Shown: positions 38,996 to 50,400, numbered from the stretch's first letter. The stretch: DNA of 64,000 nucleotides from Comamonas antarctica (GCF_013363755.1 NZ_CP054840.1:448001-512000); one strand, 5' to 3'. Notes: generated by a model from the letters alone, not told the origin. Numbers and translations: made by a program.

Positions 38996-40164
38996 TGCTT
39001 TTTCAATGGTTGCAGGGCTTGTCGCCGGAATTCGGTTTTCTGCGCGTATTCCAGTATCTGACGCTGCGCGCCGTGATGGCCGCGCTCACGGCGCTGGTCA
39101 TCGGCCTGGTGGCCGGGCCGCGCGTGATCCGTCTGCTCACCTCGCTGAAGATCGGCCAGCCGGTGCGCGGCTACGGCATGGAAACCCATCTGGCCAAGAG
39201 CGGCACGCCCACCATGGGCGGCGTGCTGATCCTGCTGTCGATCGCGATCTCCACGCTGCTGTGGTTCGAACTGTCGAACCGCTTCGTCTGGATCGTGCTG
39301 CTGGTGACGCTGGGCTTCGGCGCCATCGGCTGGGTCGATGACTGGCGCAAGGTCGTCAACAAGGACCCCGAGGGCATGCGCTCGGGCGAGAAGTATTTCT
39401 GGCAGTCGGTCATCGGCCTGCTGGCCGCGCTGTACCTGGTGTTCAGCATCTCGGAGAACAGCAACATGCAGGTGTTCGAACTGTTCATCCGCTGGGTGCA
39501 GTCGGGCTTTGCCATGGACCTGCCGCCCAAGGCCGGCCTGCTGGTGCCATTCTTCAAGGAAGTCAGCTACCCGCTGGGCGTGCTGGGCTTCGTGATCATG
39601 ACCTATCTGGTCATCGTCGGCGCGAGCAATGCCGTCAACCTGACCGACGGCCTCGACGGCCTGGCCATCATGCCGGTGATCATGGTCGGCTCGGCGCTGG
39701 GCATCTTTGCCTATGTCACGGGCAGCGTCAGCTTCGCCAAGTACCTGCTGTTCCCGCACATCGCGGGTTCGGGCGAGCTGCTGGTGTTCTGCGCGGCCAT
39801 GGCCGGCGCGGGCCTGGCCTTCCTGTGGTTCAACGCGCACCCGGCCCAGGTGTTCATGGGCGACGTCGGCGCGCTGGCGCTGGGCGGCGCGCTTGGCACC
39901 ATCGCGGTGATCGTGCGCCAGGAAATCGTGCTGGCCATCATGGGCGGCATCTTCGTCGCCGAAGCGGTGTCGGTGATGCTGCAGGTGGTCTGGTTCAAGT
40001 ACACCAAGAAACGCTATGGCGAAGGCCGGCGCCTGCTGAAGATGGCGCCGCTGCACCACCATTTCGAGAAGAGCGGCTGGAAGGAGACGCAGGTCGTCAC
40101 GCGTTTCTGGATCATCACCATGCTGCTGTGCCTGATCGGCCTGTCCACGCTGAAACTGCGATGA
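38986..40164 (+). CDS. mraY: Phospho-MurNAc-pentapeptide transferase MraY
   Basis: A 392-residue polytopic inner-membrane enzyme that moves phospho-MurNAc-pentapeptide to undecaprenyl phosphate, giving lipid I. The catalytic Asp pair is in [17 protein letters not shown], the third in [10 protein letters not shown], and the cytoplasmic LHHHFE motif is near the end ([16 protein letters not shown]). It is about 30 residues longer than E. coli MraY (360), because of a loop around [19 protein letters not shown]. Start at 38986 inside the murF tail. It overlaps murD by four bases. Confidence 0.96.
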   Translation: MLLMLFQWLQGLSPEFGFLRVFQYLTLRAVMAALTALVIGLVAGPRVIRLLTSLKIGQPVRGYGMETHLAKSGTPTMGGVLILLSIAISTLLWFELSNRFVWIVLLVTLGFGAIGWVDDWRKVVNKDPEGMRSGEKYFWQSVIGLLAALYLVFSISENSNMQVFELFIRWVQSGFAMDLPPKAGLLVPFFKEVSYPLGVLGFVIMTYLVIVGASNAVNLTDGLDGLAIMPVIMVGSALGIFAYVTGSVSFAKYLLFPHIAGSGELLVFCAAMAGAGLAFLWFNAHPAQVFMGDVGALALGGALGTIAVIVRQEIVLAIMGGIFVAEAVSVMLQVVWFKYTKKRYGEGRRLLKMAPLHHHFEKSGWKETQVVTRFWIITMLLCLIGLSTLKLR

Positions 40165-42050
40165 ATACGCCCGACACCCCCTCAACCGCCGTCGACGGCC
40201 TGCTGCCGGACGAAGCCGCGCCCCTGTGCGCCGTGGACCAGGCCGAGCCTGCGCCCGGCTTGGACGCGGCTGCGCCCGTCTTGAATGACGCGGCGCACGA
40301 TGCCCCGGCTGGCGAAGCGCCGGCCGAGACGGCCGTGCCCGCCGCCGCGCCCGTGCCGCCATTGAGCAGCCTGCGTGCGGCGCAGGACGCCGAAGCCTTT
40401 GTCGCGCAGATCTTCGCGCAGGTGGCCGCGCCCGCCGGCGAGCCCGAGGCCGAGGTGGCGCCGCAAGCCCAGGCCGAAGCCGCGCCCGAATTGCCGCCCG
40501 TGCCCGCGGGCTGGCCGCAGGCAGCCGATGCGCAGGAACTGCCATTGGCCGGCCAGCAACTGCTGGTGCTGGGCCTGGGCGCCTCGGGCCTGGCGATGGC
40601 GCGCTGGTGCGCGCGCCTCGGGGCGCAGGTCACGGTGGCCGATACGCGCCAGGCGCCGCCGCAGCTGGCGGTGCTGCAGCAGGAGCTGCCGCAGGTGCGC
40701 TTCGTGGCAGGCGCGTTCGATGCCGCGCTGCTCGACGGCCAGAATTTCACGACCGTCTACCGTTCGCCCGGCCTGAGCCCGGCGCAGCTCGCGCCCGTGC
40801 TCGAAGCCGCGCGGGTGCAGGCCCTGGGCCTGAGCGGCGAACTCGATCTGTTCGCGCTGGCGCTGCAGGCGCTGGCCCGCGGCCATGGCTACCAGCCCGC
40901 GGTGCTGGCGATCACCGGCACCAACGGCAAGACCACGGTCACCTCGCTCACGGGACAGCTGCTGGCGCATGCGGGCATGAGCGTGGCCGTGGCCGGCAAC
41001 ATCGGCCCGACGCTGCTGGACACCTTGTCCGGCCATATCGATGCCGGCACGCTGCCGCAGGCCTGGGTGCTGGAGCTGTCGAGCTTCCAGCTCGAGGCCG
41101 CCACGGGCTTTTCGCCCACGGCCGCGGCGGTGCTCAATATCAGCCAGGACCATCTGGACTGGCACGGCAGCCTCGACGCCTATGCCGCGGCCAAGGCGCG
41201 CATTTTCGGCGACGGCCTGATGGTGCTCAACCGCGAAGACCCGGCCGTGATGCAGATGCTGCCCGCGCCCACGCGCGTCAAGCTGCAGCGCCCGCAGGAG
41301 CGCCAGCATGTCACCTTTGGCGGCGACATGCCGCGCCGCCCGGGCGACTTCGGCATCGAGGTCGTGGCTGGCATGGCCTGGCTGGTGCGCGCGCTCGAAG
41401 CCGATGAAACCGGCAAGCGCGCACGCGCGCCGCAGGACGATCTGCACATCCAGCGGCTGATGCCCGCCGATGCGCTGCGCATCCGCGGCCGGCACAACGC
41501 GATCAATGCGCTGTCGGCGCTGGCGCTGGCCTCGGCCGCGGGCTGCGCGCTCGCGCCCATGCTGTACGGCCTGCGCGAATACCGCGGCGAGCCGCACCGC
41601 GTCGAGCCCGTGGGCGTGGTCGGCGACGTCGAATTCTTCGACGACAGCAAGGGCACCAATGTCGGCGCCACCGTGGCCGCGCTCACCGGCCTGGGTGCCG
41701 ACCGCCGGCTGGTGGTGATCATGGGCGGCGAAGGCAAGGGGCAGGATTTCTCGCCGCTGGCCGCGCCGGTCGCGCGCTATGCGCGTGCCGTGGTGCTGAT
41801 CGGGCGCGATGCGCCGCGCATCCGCGCCGCGCTCGAAGGCCAGGGCGTGCCGCTGCACGCTGCGGCGACGATGCCCGATGCCGTGGCCATGGCCCACGCC
41901 CAGGCGCGGCCCGGCGAGGCGGTGCTGATGTCGCCGGCGTGTGCGAGCTTCGACATGTTCAAGGATTACGAAGACCGCGCGCGCCAGTTCGTGCAGGCGG
42001 TGCAGGACCTGGCGCATGACGCCGGCCATGACCTGGAGGGCGGGTTGTGA
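40161..42050 (+). CDS. murD: UDP-MurNAc-L-Ala:D-Glu ligase with long N-terminal extension
   Basis: A 629-residue cytoplasmic ligase that adds D-Glu to the stem peptide. E. coli MurD has 438 residues. The core begins near residue 129 ([22 protein letters not shown]), with P-loop [22 protein letters not shown] and [12 protein letters not shown]. The first 125 or so residues are Ala/Pro/Glu-rich, likely disordered, and contain one helical-looking patch ([19 protein letters not shown]). The ATG at 40161 overlaps the mraY stop by four bases, the pattern of the whole cluster, so the extension is probably real. A GTG near 40498 would give a normal length instead. Extra residues also occur around [16 protein letters not shown]. 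Confidence 0.93.
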   Translation: MNTPDTPSTAVDGLLPDEAAPLCAVDQAEPAPGLDAAAPVLNDAAHDAPAGEAPAETAVPAAAPVPPLSSLRAAQDAEAFVAQIFAQVAAPAGEPEAEVAPQAQAEAAPELPPVPAGWPQAADAQELPLAGQQLLVLGLGASGLAMARWCARLGAQVTVADTRQAPPQLAVLQQELPQVRFVAGAFDAALLDGQNFTTVYRSPGLSPAQLAPVLEAARVQALGLSGELDLFALALQALARGHGYQPAVLAITGTNGKTTVTSLTGQLLAHAGMSVAVAGNIGPTLLDTLSGHIDAGTLPQAWVLELSSFQLEAATGFSPTAAAVLNISQDHLDWHGSLDAYAAAKARIFGDGLMVLNREDPAVMQMLPAPTRVKLQRPQERQHVTFGGDMPRRPGDFGIEVVAGMAWLVRALEADETGKRARAPQDDLHIQRLMPADALRIRGRHNAINALSALALASAAGCALAPMLYGLREYRGEPHRVEPVGVVGDVEFFDDSKGTNVGATVAALTGLGADRRLVVIMGGEGKGQDFSPLAAPVARYARAVVLIGRDAPRIRAALEGQGVPLHAAATMPDAVAMAHAQARPGEAVLMSPACASFDMFKDYEDRARQFVQAVQDLAHDAGHDLEGGL

Positions 42051-43309
42051 GCGCCGCTTCCATCTCCCAGCGCATGGCCGCCTGGTTTGGCGGCCTGTCG
42101 GAAAAGGCCGTCGATGTGCTGCCGGTGCGCGTCGGCGGGCCGCAGTACCGCCGACCCACCGTGACGCCGGCCAGCGTGCTGGGCCTCGACCAGGCGCTGA
42201 TCTGGATGGTGATCGGGCTGCTGGCCTGGAGCATCGTGATGGTCTATTCGGCCTCGATCGCGATGCCCGACAACCCGCGCTTCGGCAAGATCGCGCCGAC
42301 CCACTTCCTGCTGCGCCACAGCATGTCGATCGGCATGGCCTTCGTCGGCGCGCTGCTGGCCTTCCAGGTGTCGATGGCGACCTGGGAGCGCATCGCGCGC
42401 AAGCTGTTCCTGGTCTCGCTGGTGCTGCTGGTCGCGGTGCTGATTCCGCATGTCGGCACCGTGGTCAACGGCGCGCGCCGCTGGCTGTCGCTGGGCATCA
42501 TGAACTTCCAGCCGTCGGAGCTCGCCAAGTTCGCGGTATTGATCTATGCGGCCGACTACATGGTGCGCAAGATGGCGGTGAAGGAGCGGTTCTTCCGCGC
42601 CGTGCTGCCCATGGGCGCGGCGGTGGTGGTGGTCGGCGTGCTGCTGCTGGCCGAACCCGACATGGGCGCGTTCATGGTGATCGTGGTGATCGCCATGGGC
42701 ATCCTGTTCCTCGGCGGCGTGAACGCGCGCATGTTCTTCCTGATCGCGTTCCTGGTGGTGCTGGCGTTCGTGATCATGATCGGCTTCTCCGAATGGCGGC
42801 GCGAGCGGATCTTCGCCTATCTCAATCCCTGGGACGAGAAGCACGCGCTGGGCAAGGGCTACCAGCTGTCGCATGCGCTCATTGCCATCGGCCGCGGCGA
42901 GATCTTCGGCGTCGGCCTGGGGCGCAGCGTCGAGAAGCTGCACTGGCTGCCCGAGGCGCATACCGACTTCCTGCTGGCCGTCATCGGCGAGGAATTCGGC
43001 CTGATGGGCGTGCTGATCCTGATCATCATGTTCCTCTGGATCACGCGCCGCATCATGCACATCGGCCGCCGCGCGGTGGCGCTCGACCGCGTGTTCTCCG
43101 GGCTGGTGGCGCAGGGCGTCGCGGTGTGGGTCGGCTTCCAGGCCTTCATCAACATGGGGGTGAACCTGGGCGCACTGCCGACCAAGGGGCTGACGCTGCC
43201 GTTCATGAGCTTTGGCGGGTCGGCGATATTGATGAATCTGGTGGCGCTGGCCGTGGTGTTGCGCGTGGATTACGAGAACAAGGAACTCATGCGCGGAGGA
43301 CATCCATGA
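42047..43309 (+). CDS. ftsW: Septal peptidoglycan glycosyltransferase FtsW
   Basis: A 420-residue SEDS-family polytopic protein that polymerises lipid II at the septum together with FtsI. Marks are [57 protein letters not shown] and the C-terminal [14 protein letters not shown]. The catalytic Asp of SEDS enzymes falls in LAEPDMGAF. The start is a GTG (42047) overlapping the murD stop by four bases. A soluble stretch of about 40 residues precedes the first helix. RodA, the elongation counterpart, is encoded at 58814. Confidence 0.95.
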   Translation: MSAASISQRMAAWFGGLSEKAVDVLPVRVGGPQYRRPTVTPASVLGLDQALIWMVIGLLAWSIVMVYSASIAMPDNPRFGKIAPTHFLLRHSMSIGMAFVGALLAFQVSMATWERIARKLFLVSLVLLVAVLIPHVGTVVNGARRWLSLGIMNFQPSELAKFAVLIYAADYMVRKMAVKERFFRAVLPMGAAVVVVGVLLLAEPDMGAFMVIVVIAMGILFLGGVNARMFFLIAFLVVLAFVIMIGFSEWRRERIFAYLNPWDEKHALGKGYQLSHALIAIGRGEIFGVGLGRSVEKLHWLPEAHTDFLLAVIGEEFGLMGVLILIIMFLWITRRIMHIGRRAVALDRVFSGLVAQGVAVWVGFQAFINMGVNLGALPTKGLTLPFMSFGGSAILMNLVALAVVLRVDYENKELMRGGHP

Positions 43310-44367
43310 GCAAGACCGCATTGATCATGGCCGGCGGCACCGGCGGCCACATCTTCCCGGGCCTGGCCGTGGCGCACGCGCTGCGCGAGCGCGGCTGGCA
43401 GGTGCACTGGCTGGGCGCGCCCGGCAGCATGGAGTCGCGGCTGGTGCCGCCCCAGGGCTTCACGCTCGAGACGATCGACTTTTCCGGCGTGCGCGGCAAG
43501 GGGCTGGTGACGCTGGCGCTGCTGCCGCTGCGCCTGCTCAAGGCCTTCTGGCAGGCGCTGGCCGTGGTACGCCGCGTCAAGCCCGACGTGGTCGTGGGCC
43601 TGGGCGGCTACATCAGCTTTCCTGGCGGCATGATGGCCGTGCTGGCCGGCAAGCCGCTGGTGCTGCATGAGCAGAATTCGGTGGCCGGCATGGCCAACCG
43701 GGTGCTGGCCAGCGTCGCCGACCGCGTGTTCACCGCGTTTCCCCAGGTCTTCAAGAAGGGCCAATGGGTCGGCAATCCGCTGCGCCCGGCATTCACGCAG
43801 CAGCCGGCGCCGGCCGAGCGCTTCGCGGGCCGCAGCGGCCCGCTGCGCCTGCTGGTGGTGGGCGGCAGCCTGGGTGCGCGCGCGCTCAATGAAACCGTGC
43901 CCCAGGCGCTGGCCTTGATGCCCGCCGATCAGCGTCCGCAGGTGCTGCACCAGAGCGGCGCCCAGCAGATCGAGGCGCTGCGCGCGAACTACGCGGCGGC
44001 GGGCGTCGAAGCCACGCTCACGCCCTTCATCGACGACACCGCCCAGGCCTTTGCCGATGCCGATGTGATCGTCTGCCGCGCGGGCGCCAGCACCGTGACC
44101 GAGATCGCCGCCGTGGGCGCGGCCGCGGTTTACGTACCTTTCCCTTCGGCCGTGGACGACCACCAGACGCGCAACGCGCGTTTCATAGTTGACGCCGGCG
44201 GGGGCTGGTTGCTGCCGCAGCGTGAAATGAACGCCGAAATGTTGTCCAATATGCTATTAAATATGCAGCGTTCCACGCTTTTGGAGCGCGCGGAACGAGC
44301 GAAGAAGATGCAAAAGACAGAGGCGACCACGGCCGTGGTGCGCGCGTGCGAGGAACTGGCGGCATGA
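43306..44367 (+). CDS. murG: Lipid II synthase MurG (GlcNAc transferase)
   Basis: A 353-residue peripheral membrane GT-B glycosyltransferase that adds GlcNAc to lipid I on the cytoplasmic face, giving lipid II. The donor-side loop is [16 protein letters not shown] (near residue 9). Others are [25 protein letters not shown] and the C-terminal [15 protein letters not shown]. The ATG at 43306 overlaps the ftsW stop by four bases. The stop overlaps murC. Confidence 0.96.
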   Translation: MSKTALIMAGGTGGHIFPGLAVAHALRERGWQVHWLGAPGSMESRLVPPQGFTLETIDFSGVRGKGLVTLALLPLRLLKAFWQALAVVRRVKPDVVVGLGGYISFPGGMMAVLAGKPLVLHEQNSVAGMANRVLASVADRVFTAFPQVFKKGQWVGNPLRPAFTQQPAPAERFAGRSGPLRLLVVGGSLGARALNETVPQALALMPADQRPQVLHQSGAQQIEALRANYAAAGVEATLTPFIDDTAQAFADADVIVCRAGASTVTEIAAVGAAAVYVPFPSAVDDHQTRNARFIVDAGGGWLLPQREMNAEMLSNMLLNMQRSTLLERAERAKKMQKTEATTAVVRACEELAA

Positions 44368-45797
44368 AACACGCCATCCACCACATCCATTTTGTCGGCC
44401 TGGGCGGCGCCGGCATGAGCGGCATCGCCGAAGTGCTGAACCATCTGGGCTACCGGATCTCGGGTTCCGACCTGGTCGACAGCCCCAGCCTGCAGCGCCT
44501 CAAGAGCCTGGGCATCACCACCTGCGTCGGCCATGCGGCCAAGCATATCGAAGGCGCGGACGTCGTCGTGACCTCGACGGCCGTGACGGCCGACAACCCC
44601 GAAGTGCTGGCCGCGCGCGCGAACAAGATTCCCGTCGTGCCGCGCGCGCTGATGCTGGCCGAGCTGATGCGCTTCAAGCACGGCATTGCGATTGCCGGCG
44701 CGCATGGCAAGACCACGACCACCAGCCTGGTGACCTGCGTGCTGGCCGAAGCCGGGCTCGACCCGACCTTCGTCATCGGCGGCAAGCTCAACAGCGTGGG
44801 CGCGAACGCGCAGCTGGGGCAGGGCGACTACATCGTCGTCGAGGCCGACGAGTCGGATGCCTCGTTCCTGAACCTGCTGCCCTGCATGGCCGTGGTGACG
44901 AACATCGATGCCGACCACATGGAAACCTACGGCCATGACTTCGGCAGGCTCAAGAGCGCGTTTGTCGAATTCCTGCACCGCATGCCCTTCTATGGCCGCG
45001 CCATCCTGTGCACGGACAGCCCGGCGATCCGCGACATCCTGCCGACGGTGGCGCGGCCCGTGACCACCTACGGCTTCAGCGAAGACGCCCAGGTGCGCGC
45101 CGTCAACGTGCAGGCGCGCGGCGCCGAGATGCATTTCACCGTGCGCCGCGAGGCGCAGCCGGGCAATGGCGGCTACCCCGACCTGGACGTCGTGCTGAGC
45201 CTGCCGGGCCGGCACAACGTGCTCAACGCGCTGGCCGCAGTGGCCATTGCCATGGAGCTCGAGATCGACGACGCCGCGCTGCTGCGCGCGCTGCAGAACT
45301 TCAAGGGCGTGGGCCGGCGCTTCCAGAGCTATGGCGTGCTGCCCTGTGCGGGCGGCGAATTCAGCGTCATCGACGACTACGGCCACCACCCGGTGGAGAT
45401 GGCGGCGACGCTGGCCGCGGCGCGTGGCGCGTTTCCGGGCCAGCGCCTGGTGCTGGCCTTCCAGCCGCACCGCTACAGCCGCACGCGCGACTGCTTCGAG
45501 GATTTCGTCAAGGTCATCGGCGAAGCCGATCTGGTGCTGCTGACCGAGGTCTATGCCGCGGGCGAGACGCCCATCGTCGCCGCCGACGGCCGCTCGCTGG
45601 CGCGCGCGCTGCGCGTGGCGGGACGTGTGGAGCCGGTATTTGTGCAGGAGGTTGCCGATCTGCCGCGTGCCATCGCCGACAATGCGCGGCCCGGCGATGT
45701 CGTGCTGTGCATGGGCGCGGGCTCGATTGGCGCGGTGCCGGGCAGGCTGGTGCAGATGCTGGCGCAGCAGCCCAGCGAAGAGAAGGTCGGGATATGA
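44364..45797 (+). CDS. murC: UDP-MurNAc:L-Ala ligase
   Basis: A 477-residue cytoplasmic ligase that adds the first residue, L-Ala, to UDP-MurNAc. The N-terminal loop is [16 protein letters not shown], the P-loop [12 protein letters not shown] (near residue 112), then [12 protein letters not shown] and [16 protein letters not shown]. The ATG at 44364 overlaps the murG stop by four bases. The frame opens six codons earlier, but that start would lie inside murG without a better ribosome site. It overlaps ddl by four bases. Confidence 0.96.
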   Translation: MKHAIHHIHFVGLGGAGMSGIAEVLNHLGYRISGSDLVDSPSLQRLKSLGITTCVGHAAKHIEGADVVVTSTAVTADNPEVLAARANKIPVVPRALMLAELMRFKHGIAIAGAHGKTTTTSLVTCVLAEAGLDPTFVIGGKLNSVGANAQLGQGDYIVVEADESDASFLNLLPCMAVVTNIDADHMETYGHDFGRLKSAFVEFLHRMPFYGRAILCTDSPAIRDILPTVARPVTTYGFSEDAQVRAVNVQARGAEMHFTVRREAQPGNGGYPDLDVVLSLPGRHNVLNALAAVAIAMELEIDDAALLRALQNFKGVGRRFQSYGVLPCAGGEFSVIDDYGHHPVEMAATLAAARGAFPGQRLVLAFQPHRYSRTRDCFEDFVKVIGEADLVLLTEVYAAGETPIVAADGRSLARALRVAGRVEPVFVQEVADLPRAIADNARPGDVVLCMGAGSIGAVPGRLVQMLAQQPSEEKVGI

Positions 45798-46777
45798 GCG
45801 GATTGGATGCGAAGGCGCATATGGATATCGATGTGAAGGCATTCGGCAAGGTCGCCGTGCTGATGGGGGGGCGCTCGTCCGAGCGCGAGGTGTCGCTGAT
45901 GTCGGGCCAGGGCGTGCTGGACGCGCTGCGCGCGCGCGGCGTCGATGCGCATGCGTTCGACCCGGCCGAGCGCGAGCTGTCGGCGCTCAAGGCCGAAGGC
46001 TTTGCGCGCTGCTTCATCGCGCTGCATGGCCGCTATGGCGAGGACGGCACGGTGCAGGGCGCGCTCGAACTGCTGGACATTCCGTATACCGGCCCGGGTG
46101 TCATGGCATCGAGCATTGCCATGGACAAGATCATGACCAAGCGCATCTGGCGCTTCGAAGGCCTGCCCACGCCCGACTGGCGCCTGGTGGCCAGCGCCGA
46201 CGAAACCCGCGCCGCGCTCGCCGCGCTGGGCGCGCCGATGATCGTCAAGCCGGCGCGCGAAGGCTCGACCATCGGCCTGACCAAGGTCGTGGACGCCGAG
46301 CAATGCGCGCAGGCCTATGCGCTGGCGTCGCAGTACGACCCCGAGGTGCTGTGCGAGCAGTTCATCGACGGCGATGAAACCACCTGCCCGGTGCTCGAGA
46401 GCGCTGGCCGCGCCAACGCACTGCCGGTGATCCGCATCGTCGCGCCCGAAGGCAACTACGACTACCAGAACAAGTACTTCACCGACACCACGCAGTACCA
46501 CTGCCCGAGCGGCTTGCCGCAGTCGGAGGAGCAGGACATCCAGCGCATCGTCGAGAAGGCCTTCCGCACGCTGGGCTGCCGCGGCTGGGCGCGCGCCGAC
46601 ATCATGGTCCGCGCCAGCGACCGCAAGCCCTTCCTGCTGGAAATCAACACCTCGCCCGGCATGACCAGCCATTCGCTGGTGCCGATGGCGGCACGCGCTT
46701 CGGGCATCAGCTACGAAGACCTGTGCCTGCGCATCCTGGCCAATGCCGCGCTCGATGGAGGCACAGGCCGGCCATGA
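45794..46777 (+). CDS. ddl: D-alanine--D-alanine ligase
   Basis: A 327-residue cytoplasmic ATP-grasp enzyme that makes D-Ala-D-Ala for MurF. Marks are [54 protein letters not shown] and [16 protein letters not shown]. It has about 10 extra residues at the N-terminus ([19 protein letters not shown]). The ATG at 45794 overlaps the murC stop by four bases, which supports the longer form over an ATG at 45821. It overlaps ftsQ by four bases. Confidence 0.95.
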   Translation: MSGLDAKAHMDIDVKAFGKVAVLMGGRSSEREVSLMSGQGVLDALRARGVDAHAFDPAERELSALKAEGFARCFIALHGRYGEDGTVQGALELLDIPYTGPGVMASSIAMDKIMTKRIWRFEGLPTPDWRLVASADETRAALAALGAPMIVKPAREGSTIGLTKVVDAEQCAQAYALASQYDPEVLCEQFIDGDETTCPVLESAGRANALPVIRIVAPEGNYDYQNKYFTDTTQYHCPSGLPQSEEQDIQRIVEKAFRTLGCRGWARADIMVRASDRKPFLLEINTSPGMTSHSLVPMAARASGISYEDLCLRILANAALDGGTGRP

Positions 46778-47598
46778 AGCGCACGCTGCCCGCACCGCTT
46801 GACGTCAAGCTCATGAACGTGACCGCCTCGGTCCTGTTCGTGGGCTGCGCTGCGCTGGTGCTGGCGGCGGCCAGCTGGTGGGTGGTGCGCCACCCGGCTT
46901 TTTCGATCAGCCGCATCATTGTCGAGGGCGAGATGGTGCACAACAACGCGTTCACGCTGCGCGCCAACGTCGCGCCCAGCCTCACCGGCAATTTCTTCAC
47001 CATCGACCTGCGCGCGGCCCGCGAGGCCTTCGAGGAAGTGCCCTGGGTGCGCGAAGCCCAGGTGAAGCGCGAGTACCCGAACAGCCTGCGCGTCGAGCTG
47101 CACGAGCATGTCGCCGAAGCCTTCTGGGGCCCGGACACGGGCGCGGAGATGGTCAACAGCTTCGGCGAGGTCTTCGAGGCCAATATCGGCGAGGTCGAGC
47201 GCGACGGCATTCCGCGGCTGCAGGGCCCGGCGGGCACCTCGCAGCAGGTGCTGCAGGTCTACCGCATGCTGGCGCCGGCGCTGGCGCCGCTGGCGCTGGA
47301 GATCGACGAACTCACGCTCAGCGAGCGCGGCAGCTGGCGGGCGAAGCTGGCCAACGGCGCGCAGATGGAACTTGGCGGCGGCACGGTGGAGCAGGTGTTG
47401 CAGCGCGTGCAGCGTTTCGTGCGCACGCTGGCCACCGTCACCGCGCAATACCAACGCAAGGCCGATGCACTGGAATCGGCCGATCTGCGCTATGAGGATG
47501 GCTATGCGCTGCGGCTGCATGGCGTGAGCACAGTACAGGGCAAGATGCCGCCCCCGCGTCCCCAACCCCAGCCCAAGCCGGCTGCGGCGCGGCGCTGA
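46774..47598 (+). CDS. ftsQ: Cell division protein FtsQ
   Basis: A 274-residue bitopic inner-membrane protein that links early and late divisome proteins. A cytoplasmic tail is followed by one helix (about residues 15-38, [22 protein letters not shown]), a POTRA domain ([20 protein letters not shown]) and a periplasmic FtsQ/DivIB domain. The C-terminus is a Pro/Ala tail ([16 protein letters not shown]). It is the last gene in the chain of overlapping starts. A 54-base gap separates it from ftsA. Confidence 0.94.
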   Translation: MKRTLPAPLDVKLMNVTASVLFVGCAALVLAAASWWVVRHPAFSISRIIVEGEMVHNNAFTLRANVAPSLTGNFFTIDLRAAREAFEEVPWVREAQVKREYPNSLRVELHEHVAEAFWGPDTGAEMVNSFGEVFEANIGEVERDGIPRLQGPAGTSQQVLQVYRMLAPALAPLALEIDELTLSERGSWRAKLANGAQMELGGGTVEQVLQRVQRFVRTLATVTAQYQRKADALESADLRYEDGYALRLHGVSTVQGKMPPPRPQPQPKPAAARR

Positions 47599-47652
47599 AA
47601 GGTCGGCATATGCAACAGAACAAGATGGGACCAACCGAGGGCGGACTCTGAT

Positions 47653-48882
47653 ATGGCAAGAGAATACAAAGATGTGGTTGTCGGCCTGGACATTGGCACC
47701 GCCAAGGTCATGGCCGTGGTGGCCGAAGTGCTGCCCAATGGCGAGCTCAAGCTGGCGGGCCTGGGCGTGGCCCCGGGCAACGGGCTCAAGCGCGGCGTGG
47801 TGGTGAACATCGACGCCACGGTGCAGAGCATCCAGCTCGCGCTCAAGGAGGCCGAACTGATGGCCGACTGCAAGATCCAGCGCGTATGCACCGGCATCAC
47901 CGGCAGCCATATCCGCGGGCTCAATTCCAGCGGCATGGTGGCCGTGAAGGACAAGGAAGTCACGCCCACCGACGTCGCGCGCGTGGTCGAGACCGCCAAG
48001 GCGATCAACATCTCCTCCGACCAGCGGCTGCTGCTGGTCGAGCCGCAGGAGTTCGTGATCGACGGCCAGGACGTGAAGGAGCCGATCGGCATGAGCGGCA
48101 TCCGCCTCGAGGCCAAGATCCACATCGTCACGGGCGCGCAGAGCGCGGCCGAGAACATCATCAAGTGCGTGCGCCGCTGCGGCCTCGAAGTCGAGCAGCT
48201 GCTGCTCAACCCGCTGGCCTCGAGCCAGGCGGTGCTCACCGATGACGAGCGCGAACTGGGCGTGGCCGTGGTCGACATCGGCGCCGGCACGACCGACGTC
48301 GCGATCTTCACCGGCGGCGCGATCCGCCACACCGCCGTGATCCCGATCGCGGGCGACCTGATCACCAGCGACATCGCGATGGCGCTGCGCACGCCGACCA
48401 AGGACGCCGAGGACATCAAGGTCGAGAGCGGCTATGCCAAGCAGCTGCTGGCCGACCCCGACAGCCAGGTCGAGGTGCCCGGCCTGGGCGACCGCAGCCC
48501 GCGCATGATCAGCAAGCAGGCGCTGGCCGGCGTGATCGAGCCGCGCGTCGAGGAGATCTTTTCGCTGGTGCAGCAGGTGATCCGCGAGTCGGGCTACGAG
48601 GAAGTGCTGTCGTCGGGCATCGTGATCACGGGCGGCAGCTCGGTCATGCCGGGCATGGTCGAACTGGCCGAGGACATCTTCCTCAAACCCGTGCGCCGCG
48701 GCATTCCCAAGTATTCCAGCGCTTTGGCTGACATGGTGGCCCAGCCGCGCTCGGCTACAGTCATGGGTTTGCTTGACGAAGCGCGCCTGGCGCGCCTGCG
48801 CGGTTTCAAGGTGGCACAAAAGAGTGGCTCGATGAAGACCGCTTTTGGCCGTTTCAAAGACTTCATTGTGGGAAACTTCTAG
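47653..48882 (+). CDS. ftsA: Cell division protein FtsA
   Basis: A 409-residue actin-like ATPase that tethers FtsZ filaments to the membrane. The phosphate-1 motif is VVGLDIGTAKVMAVVAEV, phosphate-2 is VVDIGAGTTDVAIFTGG, and the adenosine region is GIVITGGSSVMPGM. The 1C domain follows the first motif, and a C-terminal amphipathic helix (FGRFKDFIVGNF) serves as membrane anchor. No strong Shine-Dalgarno is seen at normal spacing (GAGGG about 15 bases upstream). A 13-codon open frame ends just before its start. ftsZ follows after 123 bases. Confidence 0.96.
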   Translation: MAREYKDVVVGLDIGTAKVMAVVAEVLPNGELKLAGLGVAPGNGLKRGVVVNIDATVQSIQLALKEAELMADCKIQRVCTGITGSHIRGLNSSGMVAVKDKEVTPTDVARVVETAKAINISSDQRLLLVEPQEFVIDGQDVKEPIGMSGIRLEAKIHIVTGAQSAAENIIKCVRRCGLEVEQLLLNPLASSQAVLTDDERELGVAVVDIGAGTTDVAIFTGGAIRHTAVIPIAGDLITSDIAMALRTPTKDAEDIKVESGYAKQLLADPDSQVEVPGLGDRSPRMISKQALAGVIEPRVEEIFSLVQQVIRESGYEEVLSSGIVITGGSSVMPGMVELAEDIFLKPVRRGIPKYSSALADMVAQPRSATVMGLLDEARLARLRGFKVAQKSGSMKTAFGRFKDFIVGNF

Positions 48883-49005
48883 CCATGAGCGCCGCCCGTC
48901 TGCGCATCACCGGCCCGCCCACGGATGTCCGAATACGCGTGTTTGCAGAATTTTCCCTTTTATCGGCCGTGACCCCCTAATTTCCAGAGTTTCAGGAGCA
49001 GCAAC

Positions 49006-50235
49006 ATGACCATCGAAATGATCGAAGCCGAAGAGTTCAACCAGGGCACACAGATCAAGGTGATCGGTGTGGGCGGCGGCGGCAGCAATGCCGTCGAGCA
49101 CATGATTGCCCGCAATGTCCAAGGCGTGGAGTTCGTCTGCGCCAACACCGATGCCCAGGCGCTGATCCGCAGCGCCGCGCACCGCACCATCCAGCTCGGC
49201 CAGAGCGGCCTGGGCGCGGGCAGCAAGCCCGAGAAGGGCCGCGAAGCCGCCGAAGCCGCCGTCGAAGACATTCGCTCGGCGATCGACGGCGCGCACATGC
49301 TGTTCATCACTGCCGGCATGGGCGGCGGCACCGGCACCGGCGCCGCCCCCGTGATCGCGCGCGTGGCCAAGGAGATGGGCATTCTCACGGTGGGCGTGGT
49401 GACCAAGCCTTTCGACTGGGAGGGCGGCCGCCGCATGACCAACGCCGACAACGGCCTCAACGAGCTCGAAGCCAATGTCGACTCGCTGATCGTGGTGCTC
49501 AACGAGAAGCTGCTCGACGTGCTGGGCGACGACATCACCCAGGACGAAGCGTTTGCGCACGCCAACGACGTGCTGAAGAACGCCGTCGGCGGTATCGCTG
49601 AAATCATCAACGAGTACGGCCAGGTCAACGTCGACTTCGAAGACGTGCGCACCGTGATGGGCGAGCCCGGCAAGGCCATGATGGGCACGGCCACGGCCGC
49701 GGGCCCCGACCGTGCGCGCATTGCCGCGGAGCAAGCCATTGCCTGCCCGCTGCTCGAAGGCATCGACCTGTCGGGCGCCAAGGGCGTGCTGGTGCTGGTC
49801 ACGGCGTCGAAGGGCAGCCTCAAGCTGTCGGAGTCGCGCCTGGCCATGAACACCATCAATGCCTACGCTTCGCCCGACGCGCACGTGATCTTCGGCGCCG
49901 CCTACGACGACAGCCTGGGCGACGAAATCCGCGTCACCGTGGTCGCCACGGGCCTGGCCCGCCAGAACGCACGCCGCCAGAACATGGCCGTGCTGCAAGG
50001 CGGCCTGCGCACCGGCACCGACAACCTGAGCTACCAGCTGCCCACTGGCCAGATGGGCAGCGCACTCGCGGGCAACGGCGGCTCGGGCACCGACTTCGGC
50101 AACATGGGCAACATGTCCGTGCCCAGCGTCTGGCGCACCAACCGTACCCAGGCCGCGGCGCGCGTCGATGCGCTGTCGTCGGGCGGCATGGAAGACCTGG
50201 AAATCCCGGCCTTCCTGCGCAAGCAAGCGGATTAA
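49006..50235 (+). CDS. ftsZ: Cell division protein FtsZ
   Basis: A 409-residue tubulin-like GTPase that forms the division ring. The GTP-binding signature is GGGTGTGAAP (near residue 108), the N-terminal loop VIGVGGGGSNAVEHM, and the T7 catalytic loop NVDFEDVRTVM. The C-terminal peptide EDLEIPAFLRKQAD, which binds FtsA and ZipA, is intact after a linker of about 60 residues. A strong AGGAG lies just before the ATG. Within the 123 bases between ftsA and ftsZ a separate promoter is possible but not readable. It is followed by hairpins and repeats, not by a gene, for 426 bases. Confidence 0.97.
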   Translation: MTIEMIEAEEFNQGTQIKVIGVGGGGSNAVEHMIARNVQGVEFVCANTDAQALIRSAAHRTIQLGQSGLGAGSKPEKGREAAEAAVEDIRSAIDGAHMLFITAGMGGGTGTGAAPVIARVAKEMGILTVGVVTKPFDWEGGRRMTNADNGLNELEANVDSLIVVLNEKLLDVLGDDITQDEAFAHANDVLKNAVGGIAEIINEYGQVNVDFEDVRTVMGEPGKAMMGTATAAGPDRARIAAEQAIACPLLEGIDLSGAKGVLVLVTASKGSLKLSESRLAMNTINAYASPDAHVIFGAAYDDSLGDEIRVTVVATGLARQNARRQNMAVLQGGLRTGTDNLSYQLPTGQMGSALAGNGGSGTDFGNMGNMSVPSVWRTNRTQAAARVDALSSGGMEDLEIPAFLRKQAD

Positions 50236-50400
50236 CCCCCTGAGCCGCTTACGCGGCTTCCCCTTCTCATCCTTCGGTGGAAGGGGGCGGCCCGCGCAGG
50301 GACGGCAGCCTCGCTGCGGGGGCCCGCCCAGGGGCGGCCCTTGCTCGCTGCCCCCATGCCAGGCCGCGCCAGTTTCTACGCTGCGCGCGATGTGAGCCCC

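Noticed and set aside
46711..48819. Open frame of 702 codons on the minus strand over ftsQ and ftsA
   Set aside because: GC-rich third positions leave few stop codons in the antisense frame. ftsQ and ftsA are certain on the plus strand and the antisense product has no recognisable motif.
50243..50286. Hairpins after ftsZ as an intrinsic terminator
   Set aside because: The stems are good, but no T-run follows. They may help termination or RNA stability, yet a Rho-independent terminator is not supported.
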